Origin: VXPQ01 sp965248175
GTDB taxonomy: Bacteria > Bacteroidota > Rhodothermia > Rhodothermales > VXPQ01
NCBI GenBank assembly: GCA_965248175.1
Contig: OZ252093.1
Location: 992,001 to 1,056,000 of the forward strand
Direction of reading: 5' to 3'
DNA length: 64,000 nucleotides
Part shown: piece by piece, positions 46,687 through 54,423 of the stretch
Position numbering within the stretch: position 1 is the first letter of the stretch
Layout: every line of letters starts with the position of its first letter
Position numbers and translations under genes: made by a program
Notes under the pieces: generated by a model
Databases searched by the model: none
The model's input: only the letters and a program-made list of their open reading frames with translations
What the model was told of the DNA's origin: nothing

Positions 46687-47634
46687 ATGAGGACAATGCA
46701 CAAGGCGCCCGGTAGATCAGAAAGGAATGGAATCACGCTGTTTGCTCTGTTGCAAATGTTTCCGGACGAAGAGGCGGCGGAACGCTGGTTCGAGGCCCAG
46801 CGTTGGGCGGACGGCGAACGCGCTTGCCCGAAGTGCGGGTGCATGAATACCCGTCGCGTCAAAAGCCGCAAGCCTATGCCTTTCTGGTGTAAGGACTGTC
46901 GTTCCTACTTCAGTTTGAAGACCGCAACCGTCATGGCCGATTCCAACCTCGGCTTGCGTACATGGGCATTCGGCATGTACCTCATGGCTACGAACCTGAA
47001 AGGTGTGTCGAGCATGAAATTGCATAGGGATTTGGGCATCTCGCAACCGACCGCGTGGTTCATGGCGCAGCGTCTACGCGAAGGGTTGCCGTTGGGGACA
47101 AACAAACTGACGGGAATCGTCGAGGTGGATGAAACCTGTCTTGGCGGGAAGGGATCAAACAAGCATGCCAGTAAGAAACTCCATGTGGGCGGCGGCACGT
47201 CGGGCAAAGCAACCGTCATGGGTGCGAAAGAGCGGGGCGGTAAGATCGCGGCCCGCCCGTTAGGTTGGGAACCGGGCGAAACGCTCGCCGGATTCGTCCA
47301 TGAGAACGTAGAGGCCGGGGAAACGGTCTACACGGACGATCACAGGGCATACCGGAGCCTGAAGGAAGTGTACGAGCATGAGACGGTGAGGCACTCCGTA
47401 TCCGAATACGTGAACGGACAGGCCCATACAAACGGGATCGAATCGTTCTGGGCGCTCTTGAAGCGCGGGTATCACGGTACGTTCCACAAGATGAGCCGGA
47501 AGCACTTGCACCGCTACATTACCGAGTTCGCCGCCCGCCATAACTTCCGTGGCCTCGACACACTGGAGCAGATGGAAGTCATGGCCCGGAGCATGGAAGG
47601 AAGACGTATCAAGTATCACGAACTCATAGCGTAA
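46687..47634 (+). CDS. IS1595-family (ISXO2-like) transposase
   Basis: About 315 residues. The N-terminal zinc ribbon has CPKCGCMNTRR and CKDCRSYFSLK. The ISXO2-like DDE domain has EVDETCLGGKG, VYTDDHRAYRSL and the NGIESFWALLKRGYHGTFHKM segment, with HKMSRKHLHRYITEFAARHN near the end. It seems complete. Starts at 46687 and 46696 are both possible. Confidence 0.9.
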   Translation: MRTMHKAPGRSERNGITLFALLQMFPDEEAAERWFEAQRWADGERACPKCGCMNTRRVKSRKPMPFWCKDCRSYFSLKTATVMADSNLGLRTWAFGMYLMATNLKGVSSMKLHRDLGISQPTAWFMAQRLREGLPLGTNKLTGIVEVDETCLGGKGSNKHASKKLHVGGGTSGKATVMGAKERGGKIAARPLGWEPGETLAGFVHENVEAGETVYTDDHRAYRSLKEVYEHETVRHSVSEYVNGQAHTNGIESFWALLKRGYHGTFHKMSRKHLHRYITEFAARHNFRGLDTLEQMEVMARSMEGRRIKYHELIA

Positions 47635-47797
47635 TGGCATACGCGCAACTTGTTAGTCAGGAATTGCCGAAGGAGGGCGAGGGAAGTTAGTCCGTATGGC
47701 AAGGGGCAATCCACCACGTCCAGGCTCACAAAGAAATTATTAGCCGATATGCTTCCGATCGAAGACCTTCCCGGTTGGATCGAAACCACGATAGGCC

Positions 47798-47947
47798 ATG
47801 ACCGACAAACGACAACCCCCTGTTCAGGAACAGCCCAAGCCCGCCGAAGGCGAGCGCGTTGTAACAATGGAGATGCCGGAGAACATGGCACGGGCGATCT
47901 TCGACCATGCCGACCGCAAGCCCGGGATCAAACCGGCGAAGCCTTGA
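47798..47947 (+). CDS. Small passenger open frame inside IS1595
   Basis: 49 codons, starting MTDKRQPPVQEQPKPAEGER and ending in HADRKPGIKPAKP. It lies after the transposase and just before the right terminal repeat. Codon use is plausible for coding. I do not recognise the protein; some IS1595 elements carry passenger genes. Confidence 0.4.
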   Translation: MTDKRQPPVQEQPKPAEGERVVTMEMPENMARAIFDHADRKPGIKPAKP

Positions 47948-48463
47948 CGGTAATCGCTCTTGTCAAGCATTCTTTGTAATTCCCGAATAATTTTCAATAT
48001 AATACTTGGTGGAACGATTTATTTCGAATGGATTTTTGTGATGGGTAGTATTTTGTACGGTATGGGAATCTGTAATTTCATCATGTTGTTGCCGATCATC
48101 TTATTTCTTCCTGTACCCCGTAATCCGAATGCCGGAATGTTTGAAACCGGCGCGCTGATACAAATATCTGTTGTCAATCCACAATCATGCGCACTTATGC
48201 TTATGGCGATATTTTGTGGCGTGCCGCTTGTTTTTACGCTGGCTGTACCCGATATATGGGTCGGTCTGGCGCTCGGTACGTTGGGCTTGGCGGGTCTGTG
48301 TCTCCAGCCATGGCTGACGAGACTCCTTGCCCGGTGCCTGCAAAGCAAGCGGTACGTTATTATGGAGCGGTTTCGCATCCGCTGACGGCGAACCTGACGA
48401 CGGCTTTCTCGTTTTACGTTCCTGATCGGAATACCCTGTAACCTTCTTCATCGAACCGCGCTC

Positions 48464-49174
48464 ATGCAGATTACCCTGAAAGACCTTGTTAAGAAGTACG
48501 GCGATCTCGTCGCCGTAGACGTACCGCACCTGGAGATACCCACTGGTCAGGTGGTTGGCCTTGTGGGGAACAATGGAGCGGGCAAGACCACGCTGCTCCG
48601 CCTCGTGCTGGACCTCGTGCAGGCCACGAAGGGGTATGTCCTGCTCGGCGGCGAGCGGGTGGACAAGACAACCGACTGGAAGTCGCACACCGGTTCGTAC
48701 CTCGACGAAGGCTTCCTGATCGATTTCCTGAATGCGGAGGAGTATTTCAGTTTTGTCGGCAAGGCGTACGGGTTGTCTTTGCAGGAGATCGAGGAGGCGG
48801 AAAGCCGGTACGCGAACCTGTTTACGGAGGAAGTGCTGGGTACGGGCAAGCTGATTCGTGATCTCTCGGCAGGCAATAGAAAGAAAGTCGGGTTGTTGGC
48901 CGCGCTGCTAGTGAAGCCCTCTGTGCTTGTGCTGGACGAACCTTTTGCCAATCTGGACCCCACGTCGCAATACGTCTTGCAGCAGATACTGGCCGAGATG
49001 TCGAAGGAAACGAACGCGACTATTTTCGTCTCAAGCCACGATCTGGGGCATGTCACGGACGCCTGCGAGCGCATTCTGCTGATGAATCAGGGGCGGATCG
49101 AGCGAGACGAGATTATCTCCGAACAGACGCTGAAAGAACTGGAGCGATTCTTTGCCCGGTCGGTGGCTGTCTAA
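48464..49174 (+). CDS. ABC transporter ATP-binding protein
   Basis: ATPase of 236 residues, ABC-2 exporter type. Walker A is GNNGAGKTTLLRL, the signature is LSAGNRKKVGLL, Walker B is VLVLDEPFANLDP and the switch His is in SSHDLGHVTDAC. All are intact. It starts 78 bases after the DUF5687 pseudogene and ends 16 bases before half-permease A, so it probably energises one or more of the DUF5687 proteins. It is the only ATPase of this type in the cluster. Confidence 0.9.
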   Translation: MQITLKDLVKKYGDLVAVDVPHLEIPTGQVVGLVGNNGAGKTTLLRLVLDLVQATKGYVLLGGERVDKTTDWKSHTGSYLDEGFLIDFLNAEEYFSFVGKAYGLSLQEIEEAESRYANLFTEEVLGTGKLIRDLSAGNRKKVGLLAALLVKPSVLVLDEPFANLDPTSQYVLQQILAEMSKETNATIFVSSHDLGHVTDACERILLMNQGRIERDEIISEQTLKELERFFARSVAV

Positions 49175-49190
49175 GACGTGACTACTATCC

Positions 49191-50003
49191 ATGAAGACCC
49201 CGGACATGACCGTATCTTTTGTGCAAAAGAAGCAAAGTGCCTCCCAACCGCGTGAGGCTTCGGGGCTACTGCGCGAGCTTCTTTCCGTGGAATGGAAGCT
49301 CTTCCGGAGGAATCGGTGTACTCGCTGGATGTTGGTATTTTTTGGGTTCGTTCTATTGGTTGGATCAGGATATGCATTGGGCGATTATTACTATGGTTAT
49401 TTTTTCATGTTCTACTTTATGATTCCCGGCATATATACTTCTTTTACACTTACTTGTCTGAGCACGTTCTATGACGGTTTGATGTCAAGGCCTGTATTGG
49501 AAATCAGAATTGCAAGAAATATTGTATATACACATCACATATCTACATTGCTGTATTTCGGTACCTTGATGGTTTTGTCAGGTATTATTCAAAGAAATCC
49601 GAATAACATTTTTATGATAGGATCTGCATTTTTGTATGTTCTGGGTATATGCAATTATATCCTGGCGTTTGCCGCAACCTCTATTGAATCGGTAGCTCGT
49701 ATGGAACTGAATGTAAAATTCTCTGATGTGGGTTACGGCTATCCCTATCGTGAAACCGTGGCTTCTAACAATGTGTTCAGGAATCGGTGGATCATGCCTA
49801 TCTTTTGGCTAATGGTAATATTGATCATGCCAGGGCTCGCTGCAGTTTTGTCTTTTCTTCCCGCAACGCATGGAATATTATTTCCGATAATGAGCATTCT
49901 GGGCCTGGTGGGTCTTCTTTTTCATGGGAGATGGCTTCGGCTGATTGCAAGTAGCCTGGAAAAGAGACGGTACGAATTGCTGGAACGGTTTCGGGGTGGT
50001 TGA
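49191..50003 (+). CDS. DUF5687 C-terminal half-protein A
   Basis: Protein of 270 residues equal to the C-terminal half of the DUF5687 proteins, with about six hydrophobic segments. MKTPDMTVSFVQKKQSASQP begins a polar tail, then LLSVEWKLFRRNRCTRW corresponds to the middle motif of the full-length copies. FYDGLMSRP and the closing LEKRRYELLERFRGG are shared. With the ATPase 16 bases upstream, it may work as a half-transporter or be a relic whose N-terminal half was lost. The frame is intact. Confidence 0.6.
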   Translation: MKTPDMTVSFVQKKQSASQPREASGLLRELLSVEWKLFRRNRCTRWMLVFFGFVLLVGSGYALGDYYYGYFFMFYFMIPGIYTSFTLTCLSTFYDGLMSRPVLEIRIARNIVYTHHISTLLYFGTLMVLSGIIQRNPNNIFMIGSAFLYVLGICNYILAFAATSIESVARMELNVKFSDVGYGYPYRETVASNNVFRNRWIMPIFWLMVILIMPGLAAVLSFLPATHGILFPIMSILGLVGLLFHGRWLRLIASSLEKRRYELLERFRGG

Positions 50004-50018
50004 GGAAAGGGCGCCCTG

Positions 50019-50242
50019 CGTTCAGGTTGCGTATGCCTGAATTGGACCGGGCCAATATTTCCCCTTGTGTTCTTCATGGTGCGTGCGGCCTCGACGAGTT
50101 CGGGCCGGTGGGTAAGCAATTGTCCGTAGGCGAGTACCTGCCGCCGGAACGCCGCAAGAGACGTTCTTCAGGGTTTCCCGGCAGGTCAATCGGAACGGAG
50201 AAATCGGGTTTTGCCACTGCCTCCCGGGCTGAGGCCAGATAG
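50019..50242 (-). pseudogene. 3' fragment of an unknown minus-strand gene (copy A)
   Basis: On the minus strand this stretch encodes the same C-terminal peptide as 52414-52630 (KPDFSVPIDLPGNPE, then LLTHRPELVEAARTMKN), but with frame shifts. The parent protein is unknown to me. It directly follows half-permease A and is part of the duplicated unit. Confidence 0.45.
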
Positions 50243-50464
50243 CGCCCATGCCGTGCCGGTGGTTCGCCGGTCGAGGTTCCTGTCGTTGAGTCGTTCGATG
50301 GCTTACTACATCCCTCGCGCAGAGAGCGAAGAGAACCTTGCGGCAATGAAAGAAATCGACAGGCTGTACATGGAACGCCCCCATCAGTGACTTGACAACC
50401 AACCCCCCGACGACGTATTCTACAAACGAAAACCACTGCCTATAGCGGCATAACCGACGCGGCC

Positions 50465-51391
50465 CTAGCTGTGTAAACCCACCACGTTGTTCAGCGGGAT
50501 ATTCAGGGATTGGATGGGTGTTTGGTATTTCAAGCTGGCGTGTGGTCGATGCCAATTGTATCGGTGCAGCCAACAGGGGAGGTACTCGCCGCGCTGGCTG
50601 GAGTTGTCGTAGGCGCGTGCGTAGGCCCATTCGCGCAGTGCGGTTTGGATGAAGCGTTCGGCTTTGCCGTTGGTTCTCGGGGTATAGGGCCGAGTGCGGA
50701 TATGGCGCAGTTTCAGTCGTCGGCACAGTTTTGCGAAGCGTTTCGAGCGGTAGCAGGAGCCGTTGTCGGTCATTACGCGTGTGAAGGCGACACCGAGGGT
50801 TCGGAAGTAGCGCAGGGTGTCAAGCAACGCGCTACAGGCGCTGTGCGCGGTCTCGCCGGGTTGGATGCACGCAAAGCTCACTCGGCAATGATCGTCGATG
50901 GCCACATGCACGTATTCCCATCCGGCGCCCCTGGAGCCTTGGCCCCGGATTCCGGTGACCCGATGGCCCGGACGCACAAAACGCCCTAACCGCTTGATGT
51001 CCAGGTGTAACAGGTCGCCCGGATGGGGGTAGACGTAACGCAGAAACGCAACCGGAGGGTCCAGATGGGACAATCGGTTCAATCCGGCCTGCTGGGCGAT
51101 CCGGCCCACCGTGCTGTGCGCCACCCCGGTTCTTCGGCTAATCTCGCGATAGGTGCACCGGGCGCGGCGCAGGGCCAGGATCGCCGCACGTTGCGCTTCC
51201 GGGATGCGATGCGGGCAGCCGAGCGGACGCGAAGAACGGTCCTGAAGACCTCTTCGTCCCTGTGCCCGATACCGGGCCAGCCACTTGTAGGCCGTGCATA
51301 CGCTGACCCCTGAGGCTTGGGCGGCTTCCTCGACGCGAAGCCCCCCGTTAACGATGCGATGCACCAGAATCTCTCGACCTTTCGGCGTCAA
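50465..51391 (-). CDS. IS481-family transposase
   Basis: 308 residues. An N-terminal helix-turn-helix (EEAAQASGVSVCTAYKWLARYR) is followed by a DDE core with DLLHLDIKRLGRF, VMTDNGSCYRSKRF and a Glu in NGKAERFIQTALREW. It ends HRPHASLKYQTPIQ, typical of IS481. The stop codon TAG is supplied by the CTAG target sequence outside the element. All catalytic residues are visible. Confidence 0.9.
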   Translation of the reverse strand: MTPKGREILVHRIVNGGLRVEEAAQASGVSVCTAYKWLARYRAQGRRGLQDRSSRPLGCPHRIPEAQRAAILALRRARCTYREISRRTGVAHSTVGRIAQQAGLNRLSHLDPPVAFLRYVYPHPGDLLHLDIKRLGRFVRPGHRVTGIRGQGSRGAGWEYVHVAIDDHCRVSFACIQPGETAHSACSALLDTLRYFRTLGVAFTRVMTDNGSCYRSKRFAKLCRRLKLRHIRTRPYTPRTNGKAERFIQTALREWAYARAYDNSSQRGEYLPCWLHRYNWHRPHASLKYQTPIQSLNIPLNNVVGLHS

Positions 51392-51501
51392 TCGGGCATT
51401 CTTGTGAATGTCCGTTCGGCTCTCTCCCTGACTTTCGGTTCACATATCCCTGATAAACTCGGACATCAGGCGCGAATGAACAACCTACTGAGAGATCACA
51501 G
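50469..51501 (-). mobile_element. IS481-family insertion sequence nested in IS3 relic
   Basis: 1,033 bases between CTAG target copies at 50465-50468 and 51502-51505. The imperfect terminal repeats both begin CTGTG and share GTTGTTCA at positions 18-25. Removing it restores the IS3 3' end (GACGCGGCCCTAGACTTAAA), which aligns with 46.27-46.30 kb. Confidence 0.85.
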
Positions 51502-51573
51502 CTAGACTTAAAAACGCCTGAAAAACTGTCCGGTTTTTTCGGACCATTTCTGTCTAAGACGCGACTACTATCC

Positions 51574-52395
51574 ATGAAGACCTCGGACATGACCGTATCT
51601 CTTATGCAAAAGAAGCAAAGTGTCTCCCGACCGCGTGAGGCTTCGGGACTGCTCCGCGAGCTCCTTTCTGTGGAATGGAAGCTCTTCCAGAGAAATAGGC
51701 GTACTCGTTGGGCGTTGATATTTTTGGGTGTTATTTCGGCGTTTTTTGGTGTTGCCTCACTACTTGCTGCAATACTTACTAATATAACAATAAATTTCGA
51801 CATTATATTTTTGATATATTTTACGAGTGTTACGGTAACATTTGTCGTAACCGGAGTTAGCCTACGGAGTAGCTTCTATGACGGTTTGATTTCAAGACCC
51901 GTATCACAGGTTGTGATTGTGCATAATGTTGTATTGATATTTCATATATTCATGTCATGTTTTTTTATATTTCCAATATTAGGGTTTTTAATAAATTTTA
52001 TCCAAAGAAAATCCAACGATTTTTTCATGATCACATCAACGTTTTTGTATTTTTTGGGAATAATAAATTATTTAATGATTTTTTTGTCAGCATTGGAACC
52101 GACACCCACTGAATTGAATGTTAAATTATCCAAAATGAATGTTCGTTCTCCTATCGTGAAAGATGAGTTCCTAAATCTGCGCACTACTGTTATGATTGTA
52201 CTCCTGGTACTCTTGGCGGTGGTAGTGCCCTTACTATTCCTGGATTTTTTCCCCGGAACGCACGGCGTAGTATTCCCGGTGATGGGCGTGTTGGGCCTGG
52301 CGGGGCTTCTTTTTCACGCCGGCTGGGTCCGGTTGATTACACGCAGCCTGGAAAAGAGGCGGTACGAATTGCTGGAACGGTTTCGGGGTGGGTAA
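51574..52395 (+). CDS. DUF5687 C-terminal half-protein B
   Basis: Protein of 273 residues, sibling of half-protein A. The first ~45 residues (MKTSDMTVSLMQKKQSVSRP, then LLSVEWKLFQRNRRTRW) and the last ~40 (ending LEKRRYELLERFRGG) are nearly the same. The membrane core between is strongly divergent but keeps FYDGLISRP. No ATPase is directly upstream; IS3 stands there instead. The intact frame suggests recent function or recent duplication. Confidence 0.6.
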   Translation: MKTSDMTVSLMQKKQSVSRPREASGLLRELLSVEWKLFQRNRRTRWALIFLGVISAFFGVASLLAAILTNITINFDIIFLIYFTSVTVTFVVTGVSLRSSFYDGLISRPVSQVVIVHNVVLIFHIFMSCFFIFPILGFLINFIQRKSNDFFMITSTFLYFLGIINYLMIFLSALEPTPTELNVKLSKMNVRSPIVKDEFLNLRTTVMIVLLVLLAVVVPLLFLDFFPGTHGVVFPVMGVLGLAGLLFHAGWVRLITRSLEKRRYELLERFRGG

Positions 52396-52413
52396 GGAAA
52401 GGGCACCTTGCGT

Positions 52414-52630
52414 TCAGGTTGCGTATGCCTGAATTGGCCGGGCCAGTATTTCCCCTTTGTTCTTCATGGTGCGTGTGGCCTCGACGAGTTCGGGCCAGTG
52501 GGTAAGCAATTGTCCGTAGGCAAGTACTTGCCGCCGGAACGCTGTAAGGCGTTGTTCGGGGTTTCCCGGCAGGTCAATCGGAACAGAGAAATCGGGTTTT
52601 TCCACCGCCTTCCGAGCTGAGGCCAGACAG
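52414..52630 (-). pseudogene. 3' fragment of an unknown minus-strand gene (copy B)
   Basis: Minus-strand open stretch encoding KPDFSVPIDLPGNPEQRL, then AYGQLLTHWPELVEATRTM, ending RPIQAYAT and a stop. The better-preserved copy of the fragment after half-protein A. Protein-like composition and its repetition suggest a real gene end, here cut by IS256. No family recognised. Confidence 0.45.
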
Positions 52631-53870
52631 CAGGAACTTCTGGACGAATTGCTAAAGGATTTCAAGGGAGACGCCCGGGAGCTTTTCGGAGAGGGCGGTT
52701 TGCTCAAGACGATAGGCAAGCGGGCTATCGAGGCGGCTCTGGAGGGTGAGATGACACACCATCTTGGTTATCCCCCGCACAATCCGTCTGGCCGCAAGAG
52801 CGGCAATTCCCGCAACGGACGCAGTACGAAGCGCCTTGAGAGCGAATCGGGTTCTTTCGATCTGGAGGTTCCTCGGGACCGCAACGGCAGTTTCGAGCCG
52901 AAGATCGTAGAGAAGCGCCAGCGCCGCGTAGCGGGTCTTGACGATGTGATCGTGTATCTGTACGCGCAAGGGCAGAGCACGCGCACGATCCAGCAGACGC
53001 TGAAGCGTCTCTACGGGGCGGAGGTGTCCTCGACGCTTATATCGGAGGTGACTTCAAGCGTTCTGGAGCAGGTGAACGCCTGGCAGGCCCGTCCGCTCGA
53101 GAGCGTCTATCCGATCGTGTACTTCGACGCGCTGTTCGTGAAGTCACGCGAGGAGGGTGCGGCGAAGACGCGTGCGGTCTACGTGGCATTGGCGATAGAC
53201 ATGCAGGGGGAAAAGCAGGTGCTCGGTCTTTGGATCGCTCCGACGGAGGGGGCCGTTTCGTGGTTGAATATTTTCTCGGAGTTGCAGGCTCGCGGCATGC
53301 AGGATTGCTTCATTGCCTGCGTCGACGGCTTGAAGGGTCTTCCAGAGGCTATAGAGACGATCTATCCTCGCGCTCGGGTGCAGTTGTGCATCGTGCACCA
53401 GGTTCGCAAGAGCCTGCGGTACGTTCCGTGGAAGGAGCGCAAGCAGGTAGCAGCCGGTTTGCGTGCGATCTACGCCGCTCCGAGCGAGGAGACGGCCCTT
53501 TCGGCGCTCGATACGTTCGAGGCGGCCTGGAGCGAGAAGTATGCGGCGATCGCGCCGCTGTGGAGGAAGCACTGGGCAAGGCTGGCGCCTTTCTTCGATT
53601 ACCCTCCGGCGATCCGCAAGGCGGTCTACACGACGAACGCGGTCGAATCGCTGAACTACAGCCTTCGCAGGATCGTCAAGGACAAGGGCGCTTTCCCGAA
53701 CGACGAGGCGATCTTCAAACTGCTATGGCTCGGCCTGCGGGAAGCCTCGAAAAAGTGGAAGCGACCTATACGCGACTGGAAGGCCGCACTCAACCAGTTC
53801 GTCATACTTTACGGGGACCGTGTCCCTATTGAACAATAATCCCGCTTACACAGTTTAGCGGACACGCCCC
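52631..53870 (+). mobile_element. IS256-family element, left end missing
   Basis: The transposase frame runs from the junction with unit B. The right end GTTTAGCGGACACGCCCC (complement GGGGCGTGTCCGCTAAAC) looks like an IS256 terminal repeat. No matching repeat is present near 52.6 kb, so the left end is lost and the element is probably immobile by itself. Confidence 0.75.
52649..53839 (+). CDS. IS256-family transposase, nearly complete
   Basis: About 396 residues from a TTG; the frame upstream (RQQELLDEL) also fits the family, so roughly 10 N-terminal residues and the proper start are missing. The family features GEMTHHLGYPPH, YFDALFVKSREEG (first catalytic Asp), VDGLKGLPEAIE (second), RVQLCIVHQVRKSLRYV and TTNAVESLNYSLRRIVK (Glu) are all present. 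Confidence 0.85.
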   Translation: MLKDFKGDARELFGEGGLLKTIGKRAIEAALEGEMTHHLGYPPHNPSGRKSGNSRNGRSTKRLESESGSFDLEVPRDRNGSFEPKIVEKRQRRVAGLDDVIVYLYAQGQSTRTIQQTLKRLYGAEVSSTLISEVTSSVLEQVNAWQARPLESVYPIVYFDALFVKSREEGAAKTRAVYVALAIDMQGEKQVLGLWIAPTEGAVSWLNIFSELQARGMQDCFIACVDGLKGLPEAIETIYPRARVQLCIVHQVRKSLRYVPWKERKQVAAGLRAIYAAPSEETALSALDTFEAAWSEKYAAIAPLWRKHWARLAPFFDYPPAIRKAVYTTNAVESLNYSLRRIVKDKGAFPNDEAIFKLLWLGLREASKKWKRPIRDWKAALNQFVILYGDRVPIEQ

Positions 53871-53956
53871 ACACATGGGTTCTGCATCGTGTGATCAGGC
53901 GACTTGTTTTTGGGTCTCTTTTTGCTCGATTGGAACGACGGGCGGCAGTTTCTTTA

Positions 53957-54103
53957 AGGGCTACCTTCGCCTTGAACGAAGGACTATGGGTTCTGTGTGT
54001 GCGTCTTGACATGGAATCTCATCGGGTTGATTGAAGCGAAACCAAGGCTGCAACACTACACCTTAATTTCTCCAAAATCTGTCCAATCAATACGAACCAC
54101 TTC
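53957..54103 (-). mobile_element. IS3 left-end fragment
   Basis: Minus-strand copy of the IS3 left end: GAAGTGGTTCGTATTGATTG at 54103 inward, then the first ~15 orfA codons (MSRRTHRTHSPSFKAKVAL). Homology stops at 53957. The following 53871-53956 reads on the minus strand as an end LPPVVPIEQKETQKQVA and a stop, possibly the tail of another lost gene. Confidence 0.75.
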
Positions 54104-54112
54104 TCTGTCGTT

Positions 54113-54300
54113 TTAGAGCGGGCCTTGCGGACCGCGTTTCTTCTCCATAAGGTCGGCGAGACCGCCGACCTGAAAGGCGCGGCGCACCTCGTAGAACGTG
54201 TCGCGGTGGTAGCCCATGATCCGGCAGGCCTTCGATACGTTGCCGAGTTCCTCGACGGGTTGAAGCAGGGATAGTTTGCGTTTCGTACTTTCTGTAATAG
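54113..54300 (-). pseudogene. IS481-type transposase N-terminal remnant
   Basis: Minus-strand stretch encoding ESTKRKLSLLQPVEELGNVS, then KACRIMGYHRDTFYEVRRAF and GGLADLMEKKRGPQGP before a stop. This is the helix-turn-helix of an IS481-type transposase different from the one at 50.5 kb. It seems frame-shifted near its start, has no clear ATG, and is cut at its 3' side next to the IS3 end. Confidence 0.6.
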
Positions 54301-54423
54301 CGGGTATCGGATGTCTCCTTATTGGATTGGTTCTTTGGAAAACGCCAATCTACCGGAGACCCCGGTGTCCGCCCTCGTTTTGGGCGAACTGTCGGATAAT
54401 TACTAAACTACTTCGGGAAGCCG

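Larger units (their letters stand above)
46621..47984 (+). mobile_element. IS1595-family insertion sequence (second type)
   Basis: 1,364 bases. Terminal repeats of 24 bases, GGGACTTATAAAGAATGCTT at the left and GGGAATTACAAAGAATGCTT (complement) at the right, agree at 22 positions. Flanks are CAATAATT and GAATAATT, an 8-bp duplication with one mismatch. It carries a complete transposase and a small downstream open frame. Its sequence differs clearly from the IS1595 copies at 43.4 and 63.2 kb, so two subtypes are present. Confidence 0.88.
46471..48385 (+). pseudogene. DUF5687-type membrane protein remnant, split by IS1595
   Basis: C-terminal half of a DUF5687 gene in two parts, 46471-46620 and 47993-48385. 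The first part encodes FDWRSYFYDGLQSREISELV, matching the FYDGxxSR motif of the intact copies, and contains one in-frame TGA at 46576. Removing the IS1595 element and one target copy joins GAII to FNII and restores a continuous frame that continues MGSILYGMGICN and ends CLQSKRYVIMERFRIR, as in the other copies. The N-terminal half is absent. Confidence 0.75.
49168..50242 (+). repeat. Duplicated half-permease unit A
   Basis: About 1.08 kb, from TGTCTAAGACGTG at the end of the ATPase gene to GAGGCCAGATAG. Its two ends (about 150 bases left, about 350 bases right) match unit B at 51551-52630 closely. The middle, about 49320-49870, is AT-rich and quite different between the units. Confidence 0.8.
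50243..51550 (+). mobile_element. IS3 relic with internal deletion, split by IS481
   Basis: The left part resumes IS3 orfB codons (LSLSRSMAYYIPRAESEENL, then KEIDRLYMERP) and jumps at a CCCCA repeat to LDNQPPDDVFYKRKPLP, so most of orfB was deleted between short direct repeats. The right end GTCCGGTTTTTTCGGACCAT matches the IS3 right end at 46.3 kb. An IS481 element sits inside, shortly before that end. The orfA part and left terminal repeat are missing. Confidence 0.8.
51551..52630 (+). repeat. Duplicated half-permease unit B
   Basis: Second copy of the unit at 49168-50242, beginning exactly at the IS3 right end with TGTCTAAGACGCG, which includes the former stop codon of an ATPase copy now missing. 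The right end joins IS256. Core about 51700-52280 is AT-rich and unlike unit A. Confidence 0.8.

Noticed and set aside
38436..52630. Diversity-generating retroelement as the cause of variable cores
   Set aside because: No reverse transcriptase, template repeat or accessory gene is in the window, and the variation covers ~500 bases with composition change rather than adenine-specific substitutions.
36288..54103. Integron or prophage origin for the accessory region
   Set aside because: No integrase of the tyrosine type, no attC-like sites and no phage structural genes. All recombinases seen are IS transposases.
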